Origin: Nonomuraea wenchangensis
GTDB taxonomy: Bacteria > Actinomycetota > Actinomycetes > Streptosporangiales > Streptosporangiaceae
Reading direction: 5' to 3'
Assembly: GCF_900111685.1 (NCBI RefSeq)
Contig: NZ_FOHX01000019.1
Location: 1-64,000 of the forward strand
Length of the DNA: 64,000 nucleotides
Program-made: the position numbers and the translations under genes
Shown: one piece after another, positions 17,192-28,522 of the stretch
Layout: each line of letters begins with the position of its first letter
How positions within the stretch are numbered: position 1 is the stretch's first letter
Notes under the pieces: model-generated
Database searches by the model: none
What the model was told of the DNA's origin: nothing
The model's input: the letters and a program-made list of their open reading frames with translations, nothing else

Positions 17192-17918
17192 CGTGCTCCC
17201 ACTCGCCTGAGGGGTTGTCCGCGAGCAACTCCCTCCTCGCGTCCTCGACGAACGCCTCCAGCCGCTCGCCCAGCAGCGGCGGCGTGCTGTAGGAGTAGGA
17301 GAACTGCAGGCCGAGCACGCTGTCGAGGTCGGACGTCACGCGCCGCTCGTAGCAGGCCGTGGTGAGGTCGGAGAAGGGCGAGGCCGCCAGGACGTCGTGG
17401 TGGTGCAGGCCGGTCGCCTTGTAGGAGTCGGACGCCGTCCGCGTCCCCTTCCCCACACCGAGGCGGGCGCGCACCCGCCGCATCGCCGGCTCCCACGGCT
17501 CCTCCGGCGGCTGCCGGGACGGCCCCAGCAGCACGACCACGCCGTCCGGCGGGAGCAACCGGTCCAGCTCGGCCAGCACCGCGCGGCGGTCCATCCAGTG
17601 GAACGAACGGCCCATCACCACGTGCCCGAACGGCGGCAGCGCGGCCAGCCCGGTGGAGTCGCCGGACAGCCAGCGGATGTTCGGCACGTGCGCGCCCAGA
17701 CGCCGGCCCTCCGCCAGCATCTCCGGGTCCGGATCGACGGCCAGGACCTCGCGTACGTGCGGGGCCAGCGGGATCGCCACCGTCCCCGGGCCGCAGCCGA
17801 GGTCGAGCACCGTCGCGTCCCTGCCCAGGACGGCGGCCACGTGGGCGATGGCCTCCTCGCCGTGATCCAGCCGGTGTCTCGCGTAGTACGGCGCCGCGCC
17901 GCTGAACGGGCTTCCCAT
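17121..17918 (-). CDS. Class I SAM-dependent methyltransferase (methyltransferase-11 type)
   Basis: 265 residues. 'VLDLGCGPGTVAIPLA' is motif I for S-adenosylmethionine binding, 'VLAVDPDPEML' follows, and 'GRSFHWMDRRAVLAEL' with 'DGVVVLLGP' completes the fold. Substrate unknown. Start set at ATG 17918, because TATGGT lies 7 nt upstream as a leaderless -10 box; an ATG four codons earlier is possible. Its 3' end overlaps the SDR by 71 nt, so the two mRNAs are antisense to each other there. Confidence 0.85.
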   Translation of the reverse strand: MGSPFSGAAPYYARHRLDHGEEAIAHVAAVLGRDATVLDLGCGPGTVAIPLAPHVREVLAVDPDPEMLAEGRRLGAHVPNIRWLSGDSTGLAALPPFGHVVMGRSFHWMDRRAVLAELDRLLPPDGVVVLLGPSRQPPEEPWEPAMRRVRARLGVGKGTRTASDSYKATGLHHHDVLAASPFSDLTTACYERRVTSDLDSVLGLQFSYSYSTPPLLGERLEAFVEDARRELLADNPSGEWEHVRQTEVVVARRPADRSPGRPARG

Positions 17919-17925
17919 GGATGGG

Positions 17926-17931
17926 ACCATA
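17926..17931 (-). promoter_or_regulatory. Candidate leaderless -10 box for the methyltransferase
   Basis: On the minus strand TATGGT ends 7 nt before the ATG at 17918, and no ribosome binding site is present. It fits TAnnnT well. Confidence 0.4.
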
Positions 17932-17969
17932 TACGGGTTCTTGACGTGTTCGATGGAAGGCTTTCGGCT

Positions 17970-18704
17970 TTGAGGCGGCTACTCACGGTCCTGCTGCTCG
18001 CCTGTGTCGCGGCGGTGGTCGTTCCTCCGTACGCGGCTCAGGCGCACAACGTACTGGTCGGCAGCGACCCCCGGGACGGGGCGACGCTGACGGCGGCGCC
18101 TGAGCGGGTGACGCTGGTCTTCGACCAGGCGGTGCGGCAGGGGTACGCGCAGATCGGGATCACCGGGGCGGACGGCTCCTCCTGGGCCGACGGGGACGCG
18201 GTCGTGGCGGCGGAACGGGTGTCGGTGAAGCTCAAGCCGCTGCCTGGAGGCGGGGCTTACGTGGTGGGCTACCGCATTCTGTCGGCCGACGGGCACCCGG
18301 TGACCGGCAAGCTCACCTTCACCCTGGCCCCAGCGGCCGCCGCCTCCCCGGCGCCCGCGAGGGCCACCCCGGACGCCGCGGCCACCCCCGGCACGGCGTC
18401 GGCCCCGGAGGCTGTGGCGGCCTCGGACGCCGCAGGGGCCTCAGGGGCGGCGGCCGAGGCGGCGGCGAACGGCGGGGCCGGGATGGCGGTCGTCTGGATC
18501 GTCGGGGCGCTGGTGCTGCTCGCCGCCGGCACCGCCGTCGCCCTCCGCCGCACCCCACCCCCGGCCCCCGCCACACCAGGCACCCCGCCCCCGACCCCGA
18601 CGGCACCCGCCGCCCCGGACGCCGCCTCCACGACCGACCCCGCCGCCCCCGGAGCCACTGACTCCACGGGAGCGGCGGAGGCCGGTGAGGGGGTGCGGGC
18701 GTGA
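17970..18704 (+). CDS. CopC-domain copper-resistance protein with C-terminal membrane anchor
   Basis: About 244 residues. A signal peptide ('LLTVLLLACVAAVVVPPYAA') is followed by mature 'HNVLVGSDPRDGATL', where the N-terminal histidine is the known Cu(II) ligand of CopC. The domain ends with 'YRILSADGHPVTGKLTF'; D and H here are further ligands. An Ala/Pro linker, one TM ('VVWIVGALVLLAAGTAVAL') and a Pro/Thr-rich cytosolic tail follow. TTG 17970 was chosen for the GGAAGG 9 nt upstream; GTG 17946 is an alternative. It overlaps copD by 4 nt. It should bind copper outside the membrane. Confidence 0.85.
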   Translation: MRRLLTVLLLACVAAVVVPPYAAQAHNVLVGSDPRDGATLTAAPERVTLVFDQAVRQGYAQIGITGADGSSWADGDAVVAAERVSVKLKPLPGGGAYVVGYRILSADGHPVTGKLTFTLAPAAAASPAPARATPDAAATPGTASAPEAVAASDAAGASGAAAEAAANGGAGMAVVWIVGALVLLAAGTAVALRRTPPPAPATPGTPPPTPTAPAAPDAASTTDPAAPGATDSTGAAEAGEGVRA

Positions 18705-19732
18705 GTGTCGCGGCTGCCTCCCTCGCCCGCCCCCGGACCGGCGGGCGGCTGCTGGCCGGGGCGTTCGGCGTGTGCGCCGTGGTCGCGGCCGTGGCGGCGA
18801 GCACGTTCACCGCGCAGGAGGCCGTCCCCGGCATCCCGATGCCCGGCCCGGTCGTCGAGGTGGGCCTGCCCGTCGTACGGGTCCTGCTCGACCTCGCCGC
18901 CGTCGCCGTGGTCGGCCTGAGCCTGCTGCCGAAGCTGCTCGGCTTCGACACCCCCGACCGTACGGAGCCGATCCTGCTGCGGGTGCGCCCGCTGGCCGTG
19001 ATCGCGGCCTGGGCGTGGGCGATCTGCGCCCTGCTGACGATCGTGTTCCAGACGGCGGAGCTGAACCCGGGCGTCGTGCCCACGTTCGGAATGATCGCCG
19101 CCTATGTCGGGACCGTCGGCACGGGCCAGGGCCTGCTGTTCAGCGCCGCGTGCGCGCTCGCCGCGGCCGGGATCGGGCTGATGGCGGTGCGGTTCGGCGA
19201 GAAGGTCCCCGCCGAGCTGCGGATCATCGTGGCGCTGTTCGGGCTGCTGCCCATCCCTGTGACCGGCCACGCCGTCGATTCGGTCTGGCACGACCCGATC
19301 ATGGTCTCGATGGAGATCCACGTGATGGGCTCGGCCGCCTGGACCGGCGGTCTGATCGCGACCGTCGCGTTCGTGGGACCGCACCGCGACCTGCTGGCGG
19401 TGACGCTGCCGAAGTTCTCCCGGCTGGCGACGTTGTGCCTGCTGCTGGTCGGCCTGTCGGGCCTGGTGACCGGGCTCGGCACGATGGCGCTGACGCCGGG
19501 CGTGACGCTGCCGGACGCGATCGTGACCAGCCACTACGGGCTGCTGGTCGTGGCCAAGACCGCGCTGGTGGCCGCGCTGGTGCCGCTGGCCGCGCACATC
19601 CGGTTCCGTCTGCTGCCCGCCATCAGGACCGGCCGGGCCACCGCCCTGGTGGGCTGGGCGGTGGCCGAGGTGTCGGTGATGGGCCTGGCGTACGGGGTGG
19701 CGGTCGCGCTCACCCGCGCCTCCATCGCCTGA
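18701..19732 (+). CDS. CopD-family copper-transport membrane protein
   Basis: 343 residues, about nine hydrophobic segments. The CopD domain is marked by histidines in 'VTGHAVDSVWHDPIMVSMEI' and 'HVMGSAAWTGGLI', and by 'TSHYGLLVVAKTALV', typical of family members thought to move copper across the membrane or deliver it. GTG start shares GTGA with the stop of the copC gene, so translation is coupled. Together they form a compact CopC-CopD pair. Confidence 0.88.
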   Translation: MSVAAASLARPRTGGRLLAGAFGVCAVVAAVAASTFTAQEAVPGIPMPGPVVEVGLPVVRVLLDLAAVAVVGLSLLPKLLGFDTPDRTEPILLRVRPLAVIAAWAWAICALLTIVFQTAELNPGVVPTFGMIAAYVGTVGTGQGLLFSAACALAAAGIGLMAVRFGEKVPAELRIIVALFGLLPIPVTGHAVDSVWHDPIMVSMEIHVMGSAAWTGGLIATVAFVGPHRDLLAVTLPKFSRLATLCLLLVGLSGLVTGLGTMALTPGVTLPDAIVTSHYGLLVVAKTALVAALVPLAAHIRFRLLPAIRTGRATALVGWAVAEVSVMGLAYGVAVALTRASIA

Positions 19733-19753
19733 CCGGCCGGCCGGGATCGGGGC

Positions 19754-20932
19754 TCAGGCGGTGGCGACCGCCGGGGCCTCGATCGGCGCGGAAGCGGGGA
19801 CGCGCCTGCGGGCGACCCACTCGGCGGCGAGCCAGGCGGCCAGCAGCCCCAGCCCGGCCCACACGGCGGAGGCCGTGGCGAGGGGCGGCGCGCCGGCCAG
19901 CCCTTCCTGGCCCTTCACGGCGCCGTACACCGCGCCCATGATCGTGCTCTGCGCGACGAGCGCTCCGTACGCGACGGCGGTCGCCCCCACGGCCCCCACG
20001 ACGGCGCGTACGGCGGGCATCCGCAGCAGGAACGCCACGTCCACCATGAGCCCGGCCACGACCAGGAAGAACGGCACCGCCGACGGCGGGAAGCCGGTGA
20101 AGGTCAGCAGCGGCCAGATCAGCGTCCGGAAGGCCACGTACGCCCCGGCGACGAGGGTGGCGGCGCCGAAGCGGCCGATCAGCAGCCGCGCCACCACCAG
20201 CACCGACAGCCCGGCGACCACGGCGTAGACCGGGTAGAGGAAGTCGGGCACCGGCAGCGCGAAGCCGAGCATCATCGTACGGTCCACGGGCCGCCCCATC
20301 TGGTCGGCGGCGAACTGCAGCAGGATCGGCTCGGCGTAGACGGCGTTGTTGTCCCAGGCGCCGACCGACAGGATGCCGTACTCCTGGTGCTGCTCGGGGA
20401 AGTGCACGTTCTCCAGGAAGAAGGCGAGGAACGCGGCCAGCACGAGCGTGCGTTCCCTGCCGGGCGGCGCGCCCATGAACCAGCCGCGGATCACCCCCGC
20501 GATCATGAAGAACGTTCCAACGTAGAGCATGATGTGCGACGGGCTCCACGAGGTGATGTCGAGCCCGTTGACGCGGTGGTTGATCAGGTCGAGCGGGACC
20601 GCGACGAGGAAGATCCCCGTGCCCCACTGGATCAGCCTGAGCGCGAGCTTGTCGACGCCGTAGCCGGTGTAGCCGTGGATGATCGTCAGCGCCACCACGA
20701 TCGCCGTGCCCGCCGAGTTGAGCAGGTGGGGCGGGGCGAGGTCGTCGCGCAGCCACTTGAAGTGCCACGAGACGTCCCAGGCCGAGCCGAGCAGCTTGAG
20801 CGTGAGCGCCACCAGCCATCCGAAGTAGAGCACCCTGAACAGGTCGTTCGGCGTCTCGCGCCCCGCCTGGCCTCTGGTCCAGTACGGCAAGGCCCACTCA
20901 GCGGCCTTTTTGATCGATGCTGGAGACTTCAC
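19754..20932 (-). CDS. Polytopic membrane protein of unknown function, histidine-rich
   Basis: 392 residues from the GTG at 20932 with nine or so hydrophobic segments. I do not recognise the family. Histidines sit at or near membrane borders: 'WDVSWHFKW', 'PPHLLNSAG', 'IIHGYTGYG', 'SPSHIMLYVG' and 'NVHFPEQHQEYG', suggesting a metal or haem site. It is convergent with CopC-CopD, which hints at copper but does not prove it. Start: TAAGAT lies 8 nt before this GTG. A longer reading from ATG 20992 adds 20 residues without a ribosome site at normal distance. Divergent from the acetyltransferase at 21021. Confidence 0.65.
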   Translation of the reverse strand: MKSPASIKKAAEWALPYWTRGQAGRETPNDLFRVLYFGWLVALTLKLLGSAWDVSWHFKWLRDDLAPPHLLNSAGTAIVVALTIIHGYTGYGVDKLALRLIQWGTGIFLVAVPLDLINHRVNGLDITSWSPSHIMLYVGTFFMIAGVIRGWFMGAPPGRERTLVLAAFLAFFLENVHFPEQHQEYGILSVGAWDNNAVYAEPILLQFAADQMGRPVDRTMMLGFALPVPDFLYPVYAVVAGLSVLVVARLLIGRFGAATLVAGAYVAFRTLIWPLLTFTGFPPSAVPFFLVVAGLMVDVAFLLRMPAVRAVVGAVGATAVAYGALVAQSTIMGAVYGAVKGQEGLAGAPPLATASAVWAGLGLLAAWLAAEWVARRRVPASAPIEAPAVATA

Positions 20933-21007
20933 GGGAGTGAATCTTACGGTCCTCGGCGACTCCGGGTCTCGTCCCCTGAACACAAGGGGCATCTCCCCTC
21001 CTGCTGC

Positions 21008-21013
21008 GACAAT
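21008..21013 (+). promoter_or_regulatory. Candidate leaderless -10 box for the acetyltransferase
   Basis: GACAAT ends 7 nt before the ATG at 21021 and there is no ribosome binding site. Weak match to TAnnnT but correctly spaced. Confidence 0.3.
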
Positions 21014-21020
21014 CCGCCAT

Positions 21021-21554
21021 ATGTCCTACGAACTTCGGGCGGCTCGGCCGGAGGACTCCGGCGTCATCGAGGAGGTCCGCCTGGCCACCTGGCGCGTCGC
21101 CTACCGCGACATCATGCCCGCGGACTTTCTGGCCGGGCTGGAGGTGCGGCCCGAGATCGTCCGCAACCGCGCCGACGCCCTGGCGAGCGGGCAGGTGAGG
21201 GGCCGGGTGGGGGTACGCGATGACGTACGCGGGTTCGCCCTGTACGGCCCCTCGCGCGACGAGGACGTGCCCGGTATGGAGGTGTACGCCATCTACGTGC
21301 TGCCCGAGGAGTTCTCGACCGGCATGGGGCGGGCCCTGATGGCCTCCGCCGTCGAAGACCTGGCGTCGTCCGGGCATCGGGAGGCCGGGCTGTGGGTGCT
21401 GGCGGCGAACGCGCGGGCGCGCCGGTTCTACGAGCGGTTCGGGTTCAGCCTGTCCGGCCGGTCGAAGATGCTGCCCGACCCTCCCCTGGAGGAGGTCCAC
21501 TACCGGATGGACCTTGCAGGGGGCGCGCGGTCAGGCGTACCGGCAGGCGCTTGA
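21021..21554 (+). CDS. GNAT-family N-acetyltransferase
   Basis: 177 residues. The fold is marked by 'RAARPEDSGVIEEVRLATW', then 'VYAIYVLPEEFSTGMGRALM' carrying the acetyl-CoA-binding pattern, and 'LWVLAANARARRFYERFGF'. Acetyl acceptor unknown. The last 110 nt overlap the 3' end of the convergent P450 gene. The C-terminal 'GGARSGVPAGA' tail is encoded only in that overlap. Confidence 0.88.
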   Translation: MSYELRAARPEDSGVIEEVRLATWRVAYRDIMPADFLAGLEVRPEIVRNRADALASGQVRGRVGVRDDVRGFALYGPSRDEDVPGMEVYAIYVLPEEFSTGMGRALMASAVEDLASSGHREAGLWVLAANARARRFYERFGFSLSGRSKMLPDPPLEEVHYRMDLAGGARSGVPAGA

Positions 21555-22815
21555 GCCCGTTCTGGAAGTTGGAGGTGAGGCGCCGGGGCTCGCCGGCGAG
21601 CTCGACGTCCCAGCGGAGCAGCTCCCTGAGCGTCGCGCGGAACTGCACGCGGGCCAGGTGCGCACCGAGGCAGACGTGCGGGCCGAAGCCGAAGCTGACG
21701 TGGTCGTTCGGGGCGCGGGCGAGGTCGAGGCGGTCGGCGTTGGGGAAGACGGACGGGTCGCGGTTGGCCGAGGCGTGGTAGACGACCACCTTCTGGCCCG
21801 CGTGTACGTGGTGCCCGCCGAGGGTCAGGTCACGGGTCGCCGTACGGCGGAAGTGGATCACCGGCGGCCAGAACCGCAGCAGCTCCTCGACCGCGGACTC
21901 CAGGAGGAACGGGTCCGCGCGCAGACGGGCCAGCTCGGCCGGGTGCTCCAGGAGCGTGAGCAGGCCGCCGGGGATGCCGTTGCGCAGAGTCTCGTTGCCC
22001 GCCACGGCGAACAGGAAGAACATGTTCTCGAACTCGCTCTCCGTCAGGCCGCCGCGCCGCATGGCGGACATGACGGACCCGTCGTCCACGGGCGTCGTGG
22101 CGAGGGCGTGCGCGTAGCCGAACATGTCCGCCAGCGCCGCCCGCGACCTCGGGTTCACGCCCGGCCGCGGCTCCGGCCTGGACGCGACAGCCCGGCGGCC
22201 CATCGGCGTGAGCGAGGCGACGTCGGCCGTGGACAGGCCCGCGTGATCGGCGTCCTGGTAGCCGATGACCCGCGAGGCCCAGTCGTACAGCAGCCGCCGG
22301 TCCCGCGCGGGCACCCCCATCACGTGGGCCAGCGTCCATACCGGCAGGTCGGCGGCCACCTCCACGAAGTCGCACGTGCCGCGCGCGAACAGCGCCGCCG
22401 CGCGTTCGGCGATCGCCTGCTCCAGCGTACGGACCGCGCGCGGGGTGAAGGCCGCCGCCACGATCCGGCGCAGCCTGGAGTGGTCCGGCGGGTCCATGTT
22501 CAACATCATGTCCTGGACGAACGCCAGGTCGGACGGGGTGTCGGGGTCACGGATCTGGGTGGCGCCGAGGTGCGAGGAGAAGTCCTCGGGGGTGCGGAGG
22601 ACGTGCTTGACGTCGGCGTGCCTGAAGACGGCCCAGAAGCCGGGGCCCTCGCGCCACGGGCCGACGGCGGGCTCGGGTATCCAGCGGACCGGGGTCTCCT
22701 CGCGGAGGCGGGCGAAGAGGTCGTAAGGGACGGAGTTCTCGTACGTGGACGGCAAAAAGACCCGAACCGCCTCCGCGTCCGTCGCCGCCGCCATGTCCGA
22801 TCGATGCGCCGTCAT
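21445..22815 (-). CDS. Cytochrome P450 (resembling steroid/terpenoid hydroxylases, CYP125/CYP142 like)
   Basis: 456 residues, haem-thiolate monooxygenase. 'FGFGPHVCLGAHLAR' holds the haem cysteine, 'AVEELLRFWPP' is the ExxR of the K helix, 'FAVAGNETLRNGIPGG' is the oxygen-binding I helix and 'NMDPPDHSRLRRIV' the C helix. The 'NMDPPDH' and 'AGNETxRN' lines resemble actinobacterial steroid C26 hydroxylases. An insert near 'RPEPRPGVNPRSRAAL' is unusual. GGAAGGGG lies just before the ATG. It needs a ferredoxin partner, which is not encoded next to it. Substrate not determined. Confidence 0.88.
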   Translation of the reverse strand: MTAHRSDMAAATDAEAVRVFLPSTYENSVPYDLFARLREETPVRWIPEPAVGPWREGPGFWAVFRHADVKHVLRTPEDFSSHLGATQIRDPDTPSDLAFVQDMMLNMDPPDHSRLRRIVAAAFTPRAVRTLEQAIAERAAALFARGTCDFVEVAADLPVWTLAHVMGVPARDRRLLYDWASRVIGYQDADHAGLSTADVASLTPMGRRAVASRPEPRPGVNPRSRAALADMFGYAHALATTPVDDGSVMSAMRRGGLTESEFENMFFLFAVAGNETLRNGIPGGLLTLLEHPAELARLRADPFLLESAVEELLRFWPPVIHFRRTATRDLTLGGHHVHAGQKVVVYHASANRDPSVFPNADRLDLARAPNDHVSFGFGPHVCLGAHLARVQFRATLRELLRWDVELAGEPRRLTSNFQNGLKRLPVRLTARPLQGPSGSGPPPGEGRAASSTGRTG

Positions 22816-22939
22816 CCCCCGCCCCTTCCTGCCGGCCCTCTCGCTCCGCATACGAGCCTTCCCCCGCCCCCGCACGCGGTTATCCACAGGCAGGCACTTC
22901 TCGCCTTCGCAATGCCGGGCGAGCGTGCATGATGACCGC

Positions 22940-23395
22940 GTGACCTCAGCAGACCTGACACCGCAGACTCCGGCACCGGCCGGCGGCATCGTCCCGGAAG
23001 CCCTGGACGCCATCCTCCGTGACAACTTCGCCCCGTGGATCCAGCGGCTCGGCCTACGCGTCGAGGAGGCGGGCGAGCGCCGCACCGTCCTGCGCCTGCC
23101 CTGGTCCGACGAGCTGGCGCGCGAGGGCGGCGGCCTGTCCGGGCAGGCGATGATGGCCGCCGCCGACACCGCCACGGCCCTGGCCGTCTGCGCCGCGCGC
23201 GGCGGGTTCGTGCCGATGACGACCGTGCAGCAGTCCACGACGTTCCAGCGTCCGGTGTCGGGCCGTGACGTCCTGGTCGACGTACGCATCACCAAGCTGG
23301 GCCGCACCCTCGCCTTCGCCGAGATCACCCTCACCGCAGAGGGCACCGCCGAGCCGGCCGCCCACGCCACCACCGTCTACGCCCTTCTGGGCTGA
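22940..23395 (+). CDS. Hotdog-fold thioesterase (PaaI family)
   Basis: 151 residues. 'EGGGLSGQAMMAAADTATAL' forms the hotdog helix with the aspartate typical of PaaI-type acyl-CoA thioesterases. 'TTVQQSTTFQRPV' and 'DVRITKLGRTLAFAEITL' are the following strands. It would release CoA from acyl thioesters. GTG 22940 chosen: CATGAT lies 6 nt upstream as a leaderless -10, and the domain starts at normal distance. A GTG at 22925 is an alternative. Divergent from the P450. Confidence 0.8.
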   Translation: MTSADLTPQTPAPAGGIVPEALDAILRDNFAPWIQRLGLRVEEAGERRTVLRLPWSDELAREGGGLSGQAMMAAADTATALAVCAARGGFVPMTTVQQSTTFQRPVSGRDVLVDVRITKLGRTLAFAEITLTAEGTAEPAAHATTVYALLG

Positions 23396-23507
23396 CCTTT
23401 CAGTGATCTACCTGTTCCCGCAGGTCAACGGCACCGAGCACGACCGTGACGGGCCGCCGGGACGTCCGTCTCAGAAATCTCTCAGGTGCGGAAAGTAGGC
23501 TCTCGGC

Positions 23508-26425
<2,918 letters not shown>

Positions 26426-26429
<4 letters not shown>

Positions 26430-27271
26430 CCGCCGCGCCGGGCTACGCGCCCCGCCGCACCCTGCCGCTGCGCGTGGAGATCGTCCGGCAGTTCAAGCGG
26501 CGGCGGACGCTCGTCATGTTCGGGCTGCTGCTGGCCCTGCCGTGGATCCTGGTGATCGCCTTCCAGTTCGGGCCCCAGTCCAACAACGGCGGGCAGTCGC
26601 TGCGCATCTCCGACCTGGCGACGCAGAGCGGCCTCAACTTCGCCGCCTTCGCCCTGTCGGTGTCGGCCAACTTCCTGCTGGTGGTGGCGGTCGCGATGTT
26701 CTGCGGCGACACCGTGTCCAGCGAGGCCAACTGGTCGTCGCTGCGCTACCTGCTGGCCGCGCCGATCCCCCGGGACCGTTTGCTGCGGCAGAAGCTGATC
26801 GTGGCGCTCGGCTACTCGGCGGCGGCCGTGATCTGCCTGCCGGTGATGGCGCTGGTGGCGGGCACGCTGGCGTTCGGCTGGAACGACATCCAGGTGCCGG
26901 TCACCGGGGAGGTCATCCCGGCGGTGGACGTGCTGCCGCGCTTCGGCATCGTGATCGGGTACGCCCTCGTCAGTCAGCTCGTGGTGGCGGCGCTGGCGTT
27001 CCTCGTCTCGACCATGACCGACTCCCCGCTCGGGGCGGTCGGCGGGGCGGTGGGGCTGTGGATCGTCTCGACGATCCTGCAGGCGGTCGAGGCGCTGGGG
27101 TCGCTGCGCGAGTTCCTGCCCACCTACTGGAACAACGCCTGGACGGACGCGCTCACGCCCGAAATGGACTGGGGCGGCATGGTCAAGGGCGCGTCGGTGT
27201 CGATCACGTACGCGGCCATCCTGGTCGCGATCGCCTTCCGCCGCTTCCGCCGCAAGGACGTGGTGAGCTGA
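26426..27271 (+). CDS. ABC-transporter permease (ABC-2 type)
   Basis: 281 residues with about six membrane segments: 'LVMFGLLLALPWILVIAF', 'FAAFALSVSANFLLVVAVAM', 'VALGYSAAAVICLPVMALVA', 'IVIGYALVSQLVVAALAFLV', 'LGAVGGAVGLWIVSTILQA' and 'ASVSITYAAILVAIAF'. 'CGDTVSSEANWSSLRYLLA' is the ABC-2 helix that faces the ATPase. The ATG overlaps the stop of the hydrolase-ATPase gene (ATGA). It is the membrane partner of that ATPase, and no substrate-binding protein is encoded. Confidence 0.88.
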
Positions 27272-27277
27272 ACGGGA

Positions 27278-27323
27278 CCGGCCGGGCCGCGTCCCCGTAC
27301 CAGCGGGGACACGGGCCGGCCGG
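27278..27323 (+). terminator. Hairpin terminator after the ABC permease
   Basis: Inner 7-bp stem (gtccccg with cggggac) around a 6-nt loop. Outer arms ccggcc and ggccgg pair further, with internal mismatches. Directly follows the permease stop. No U-tract. Confidence 0.5.
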
Positions 27324-27662
27324 CCGCGTGAGGACGCGCGTCTCCTGAGCCGCGCGCCTCCTGAGCCGCGTGCGCGAGGGCGGTCTCCAGGAGAAGAGCC
27401 GGCCACCCGTCTCGCAATGGACTCGCAGGTGTGCCCGTATGGGGTGTCGGCGGGCGAGTTCAGCGGCTCGTCGTAGGGGCCGGGCCTGTGTCAGGAGGAG
27501 GGTTCGCTGCGTCGCTCCCGGGCCGGTGACCGACGCCCGGCTGCAGAGGTTCAAGGGAGGAGTCGCGTGAGCAGCTTTCCGAGCCGGCGCTGAACCTGCC
27601 GTGGCGCCGGGCGCCCACGCGTGCTTTCCTGGCTTCAAACTGCCTAGCGGCCAGGGGGTTCC
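27324..27662. other. Intergenic stretch with a short direct repeat; no gene found
   Basis: No reliable coding signal. Near 27342-27374 the phrase ctcctgagccgcg occurs twice in a row with slight change. A 66-codon frame at 27370-27570 has arginine-rich, non-natural composition and no family. The last 20 nt hold the leader of the lipoprotein gene. Confidence 0.5.
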
Positions 27663-27974
27663 GTGAGAAGGATCAGCTGGCTGACGTTGCTCCCGGCGTT
27701 CATTCTCGCCATCGCGGCCTGCCAACCACGCGTCAGCCGGTGGGTGGACGTCGAGAACCGCACCGGTGAAACCGTGACCGTGAAGTGGCTCGGTGACACG
27801 AGTTACGACCGGCAGCTCTCCGCCGGGGAAGCAGTCCGGATTCCGGTCGTGTCGGGAGGATGCCTGCGCGACGGAGCCGAGGACGTGATCGTGGCCGAGA
27901 CCACCAGTGGACGCCGATTCACCTTCGGGCCGCCCGCCTGCGAAGGCGGGAAGTGGACGCTGCCCGCCCGGTGA
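27663..27974 (+). CDS. Small lipoprotein of unknown function
   Basis: 103 residues. The N-terminus has a charged start ('MRRISW'), a hydrophobic core and a lipobox 'AIAAC' with the cysteine at residue 20, so the protein should be lipid-anchored on the outer face of the membrane. The remainder is a short beta-type domain ('VSRWVDVENRTGETVTVKWL', 'FTFGPPACEGGKWTL') with two further cysteines that could pair. I do not recognise a family. GTG start after an aggggg-rich leader. Confidence 0.6.
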   Translation: MRRISWLTLLPAFILAIAACQPRVSRWVDVENRTGETVTVKWLGDTSYDRQLSAGEAVRIPVVSGGCLRDGAEDVIVAETTSGRRFTFGPPACEGGKWTLPAR

Positions 27975-27998
27975 TCCACGCTTGAGCTCCGTGCCGAA

Positions 27999-28026
27999 CC
28001 GCTCCGGCTTTCGTTCAGCCGAGCGG
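27999..28026. terminator. Bidirectional hairpin between convergent lipoprotein and acetyltransferase genes
   Basis: ccgctccggct and agccgagcgg pair over 10 bp with one bulged base and a short loop ttcgttc. It lies between the stops of two convergent genes and can act on both strands. Confidence 0.5.
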
Positions 28027-28039
28027 GTCTGGTCGCCGG

Positions 28040-28495
28040 TCAGGTAAGGGCGCGTTCGAAGGTGATCAGGGTGGTGCCGGGGCCGTTGTAGGCGGGGTGC
28101 GGGCCGTGGACCGTGAATCCCATGCGCCGGTGGAACGCGATGGATCCCTCGTTCACGGGCGAGGTGATCGCCTTCACCACCTGCCGTCCGTGTCCCCGGG
28201 CGATGCCGAAGAACGCCTCGTACAGCCTCCGGCCCAGGCCGGTGCCCCGGGCGGCCGGGGAGACGCCGACGAAGTGGATGTACGCCTCGTCCTCCGCCGA
28301 CGGCGAGGGGAAGCCGACGAGGAAGCCGGCGAGCTCGCCCGCGCCGGTCGAGGCGATCAGGCTCGTCCGGTGGAAGTGGTCGAGGAAGAGCCGGGGCAGG
28401 GAGGGGAGGATGGGACGGCCCCACCACGTGTCGACGACGGCGGCGATGGCGTCGTAGTCGCCCGGTGTGGCGGGGCGCAGCGCGGGCGTGATCAT
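28040..28495 (-). CDS. GNAT-family N-acetyltransferase
   Basis: 151 residues. 'LRPATPGDYDAIAAVVDTWW' is the N-terminal GNAT helix, 'IHFVGVSPAARGTGLGRRLY' the acetyl-CoA-binding core and 'VVKAITSPVNEGSIAFHRRM' with 'GFTVHGPHPAYNGPG' the C-terminal half. Acceptor unknown. Lies just past a bidirectional terminator and next to the small acidic protein gene on the same strand (27-nt gap), so the two could be cotranscribed. Confidence 0.88.
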   Translation of the reverse strand: MITPALRPATPGDYDAIAAVVDTWWGRPILPSLPRLFLDHFHRTSLIASTGAGELAGFLVGFPSPSAEDEAYIHFVGVSPAARGTGLGRRLYEAFFGIARGHGRQVVKAITSPVNEGSIAFHRRMGFTVHGPHPAYNGPGTTLITFERALT

Positions 28496-28522
28496 CGCGG
28501 CACCCGGACGGTCACGGGGCCT

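Noticed and set aside
27370..27570. A 66-codon open reading frame after the ABC permease
   Set aside because: Arginine-rich, no ribosome site and no family resemblance.
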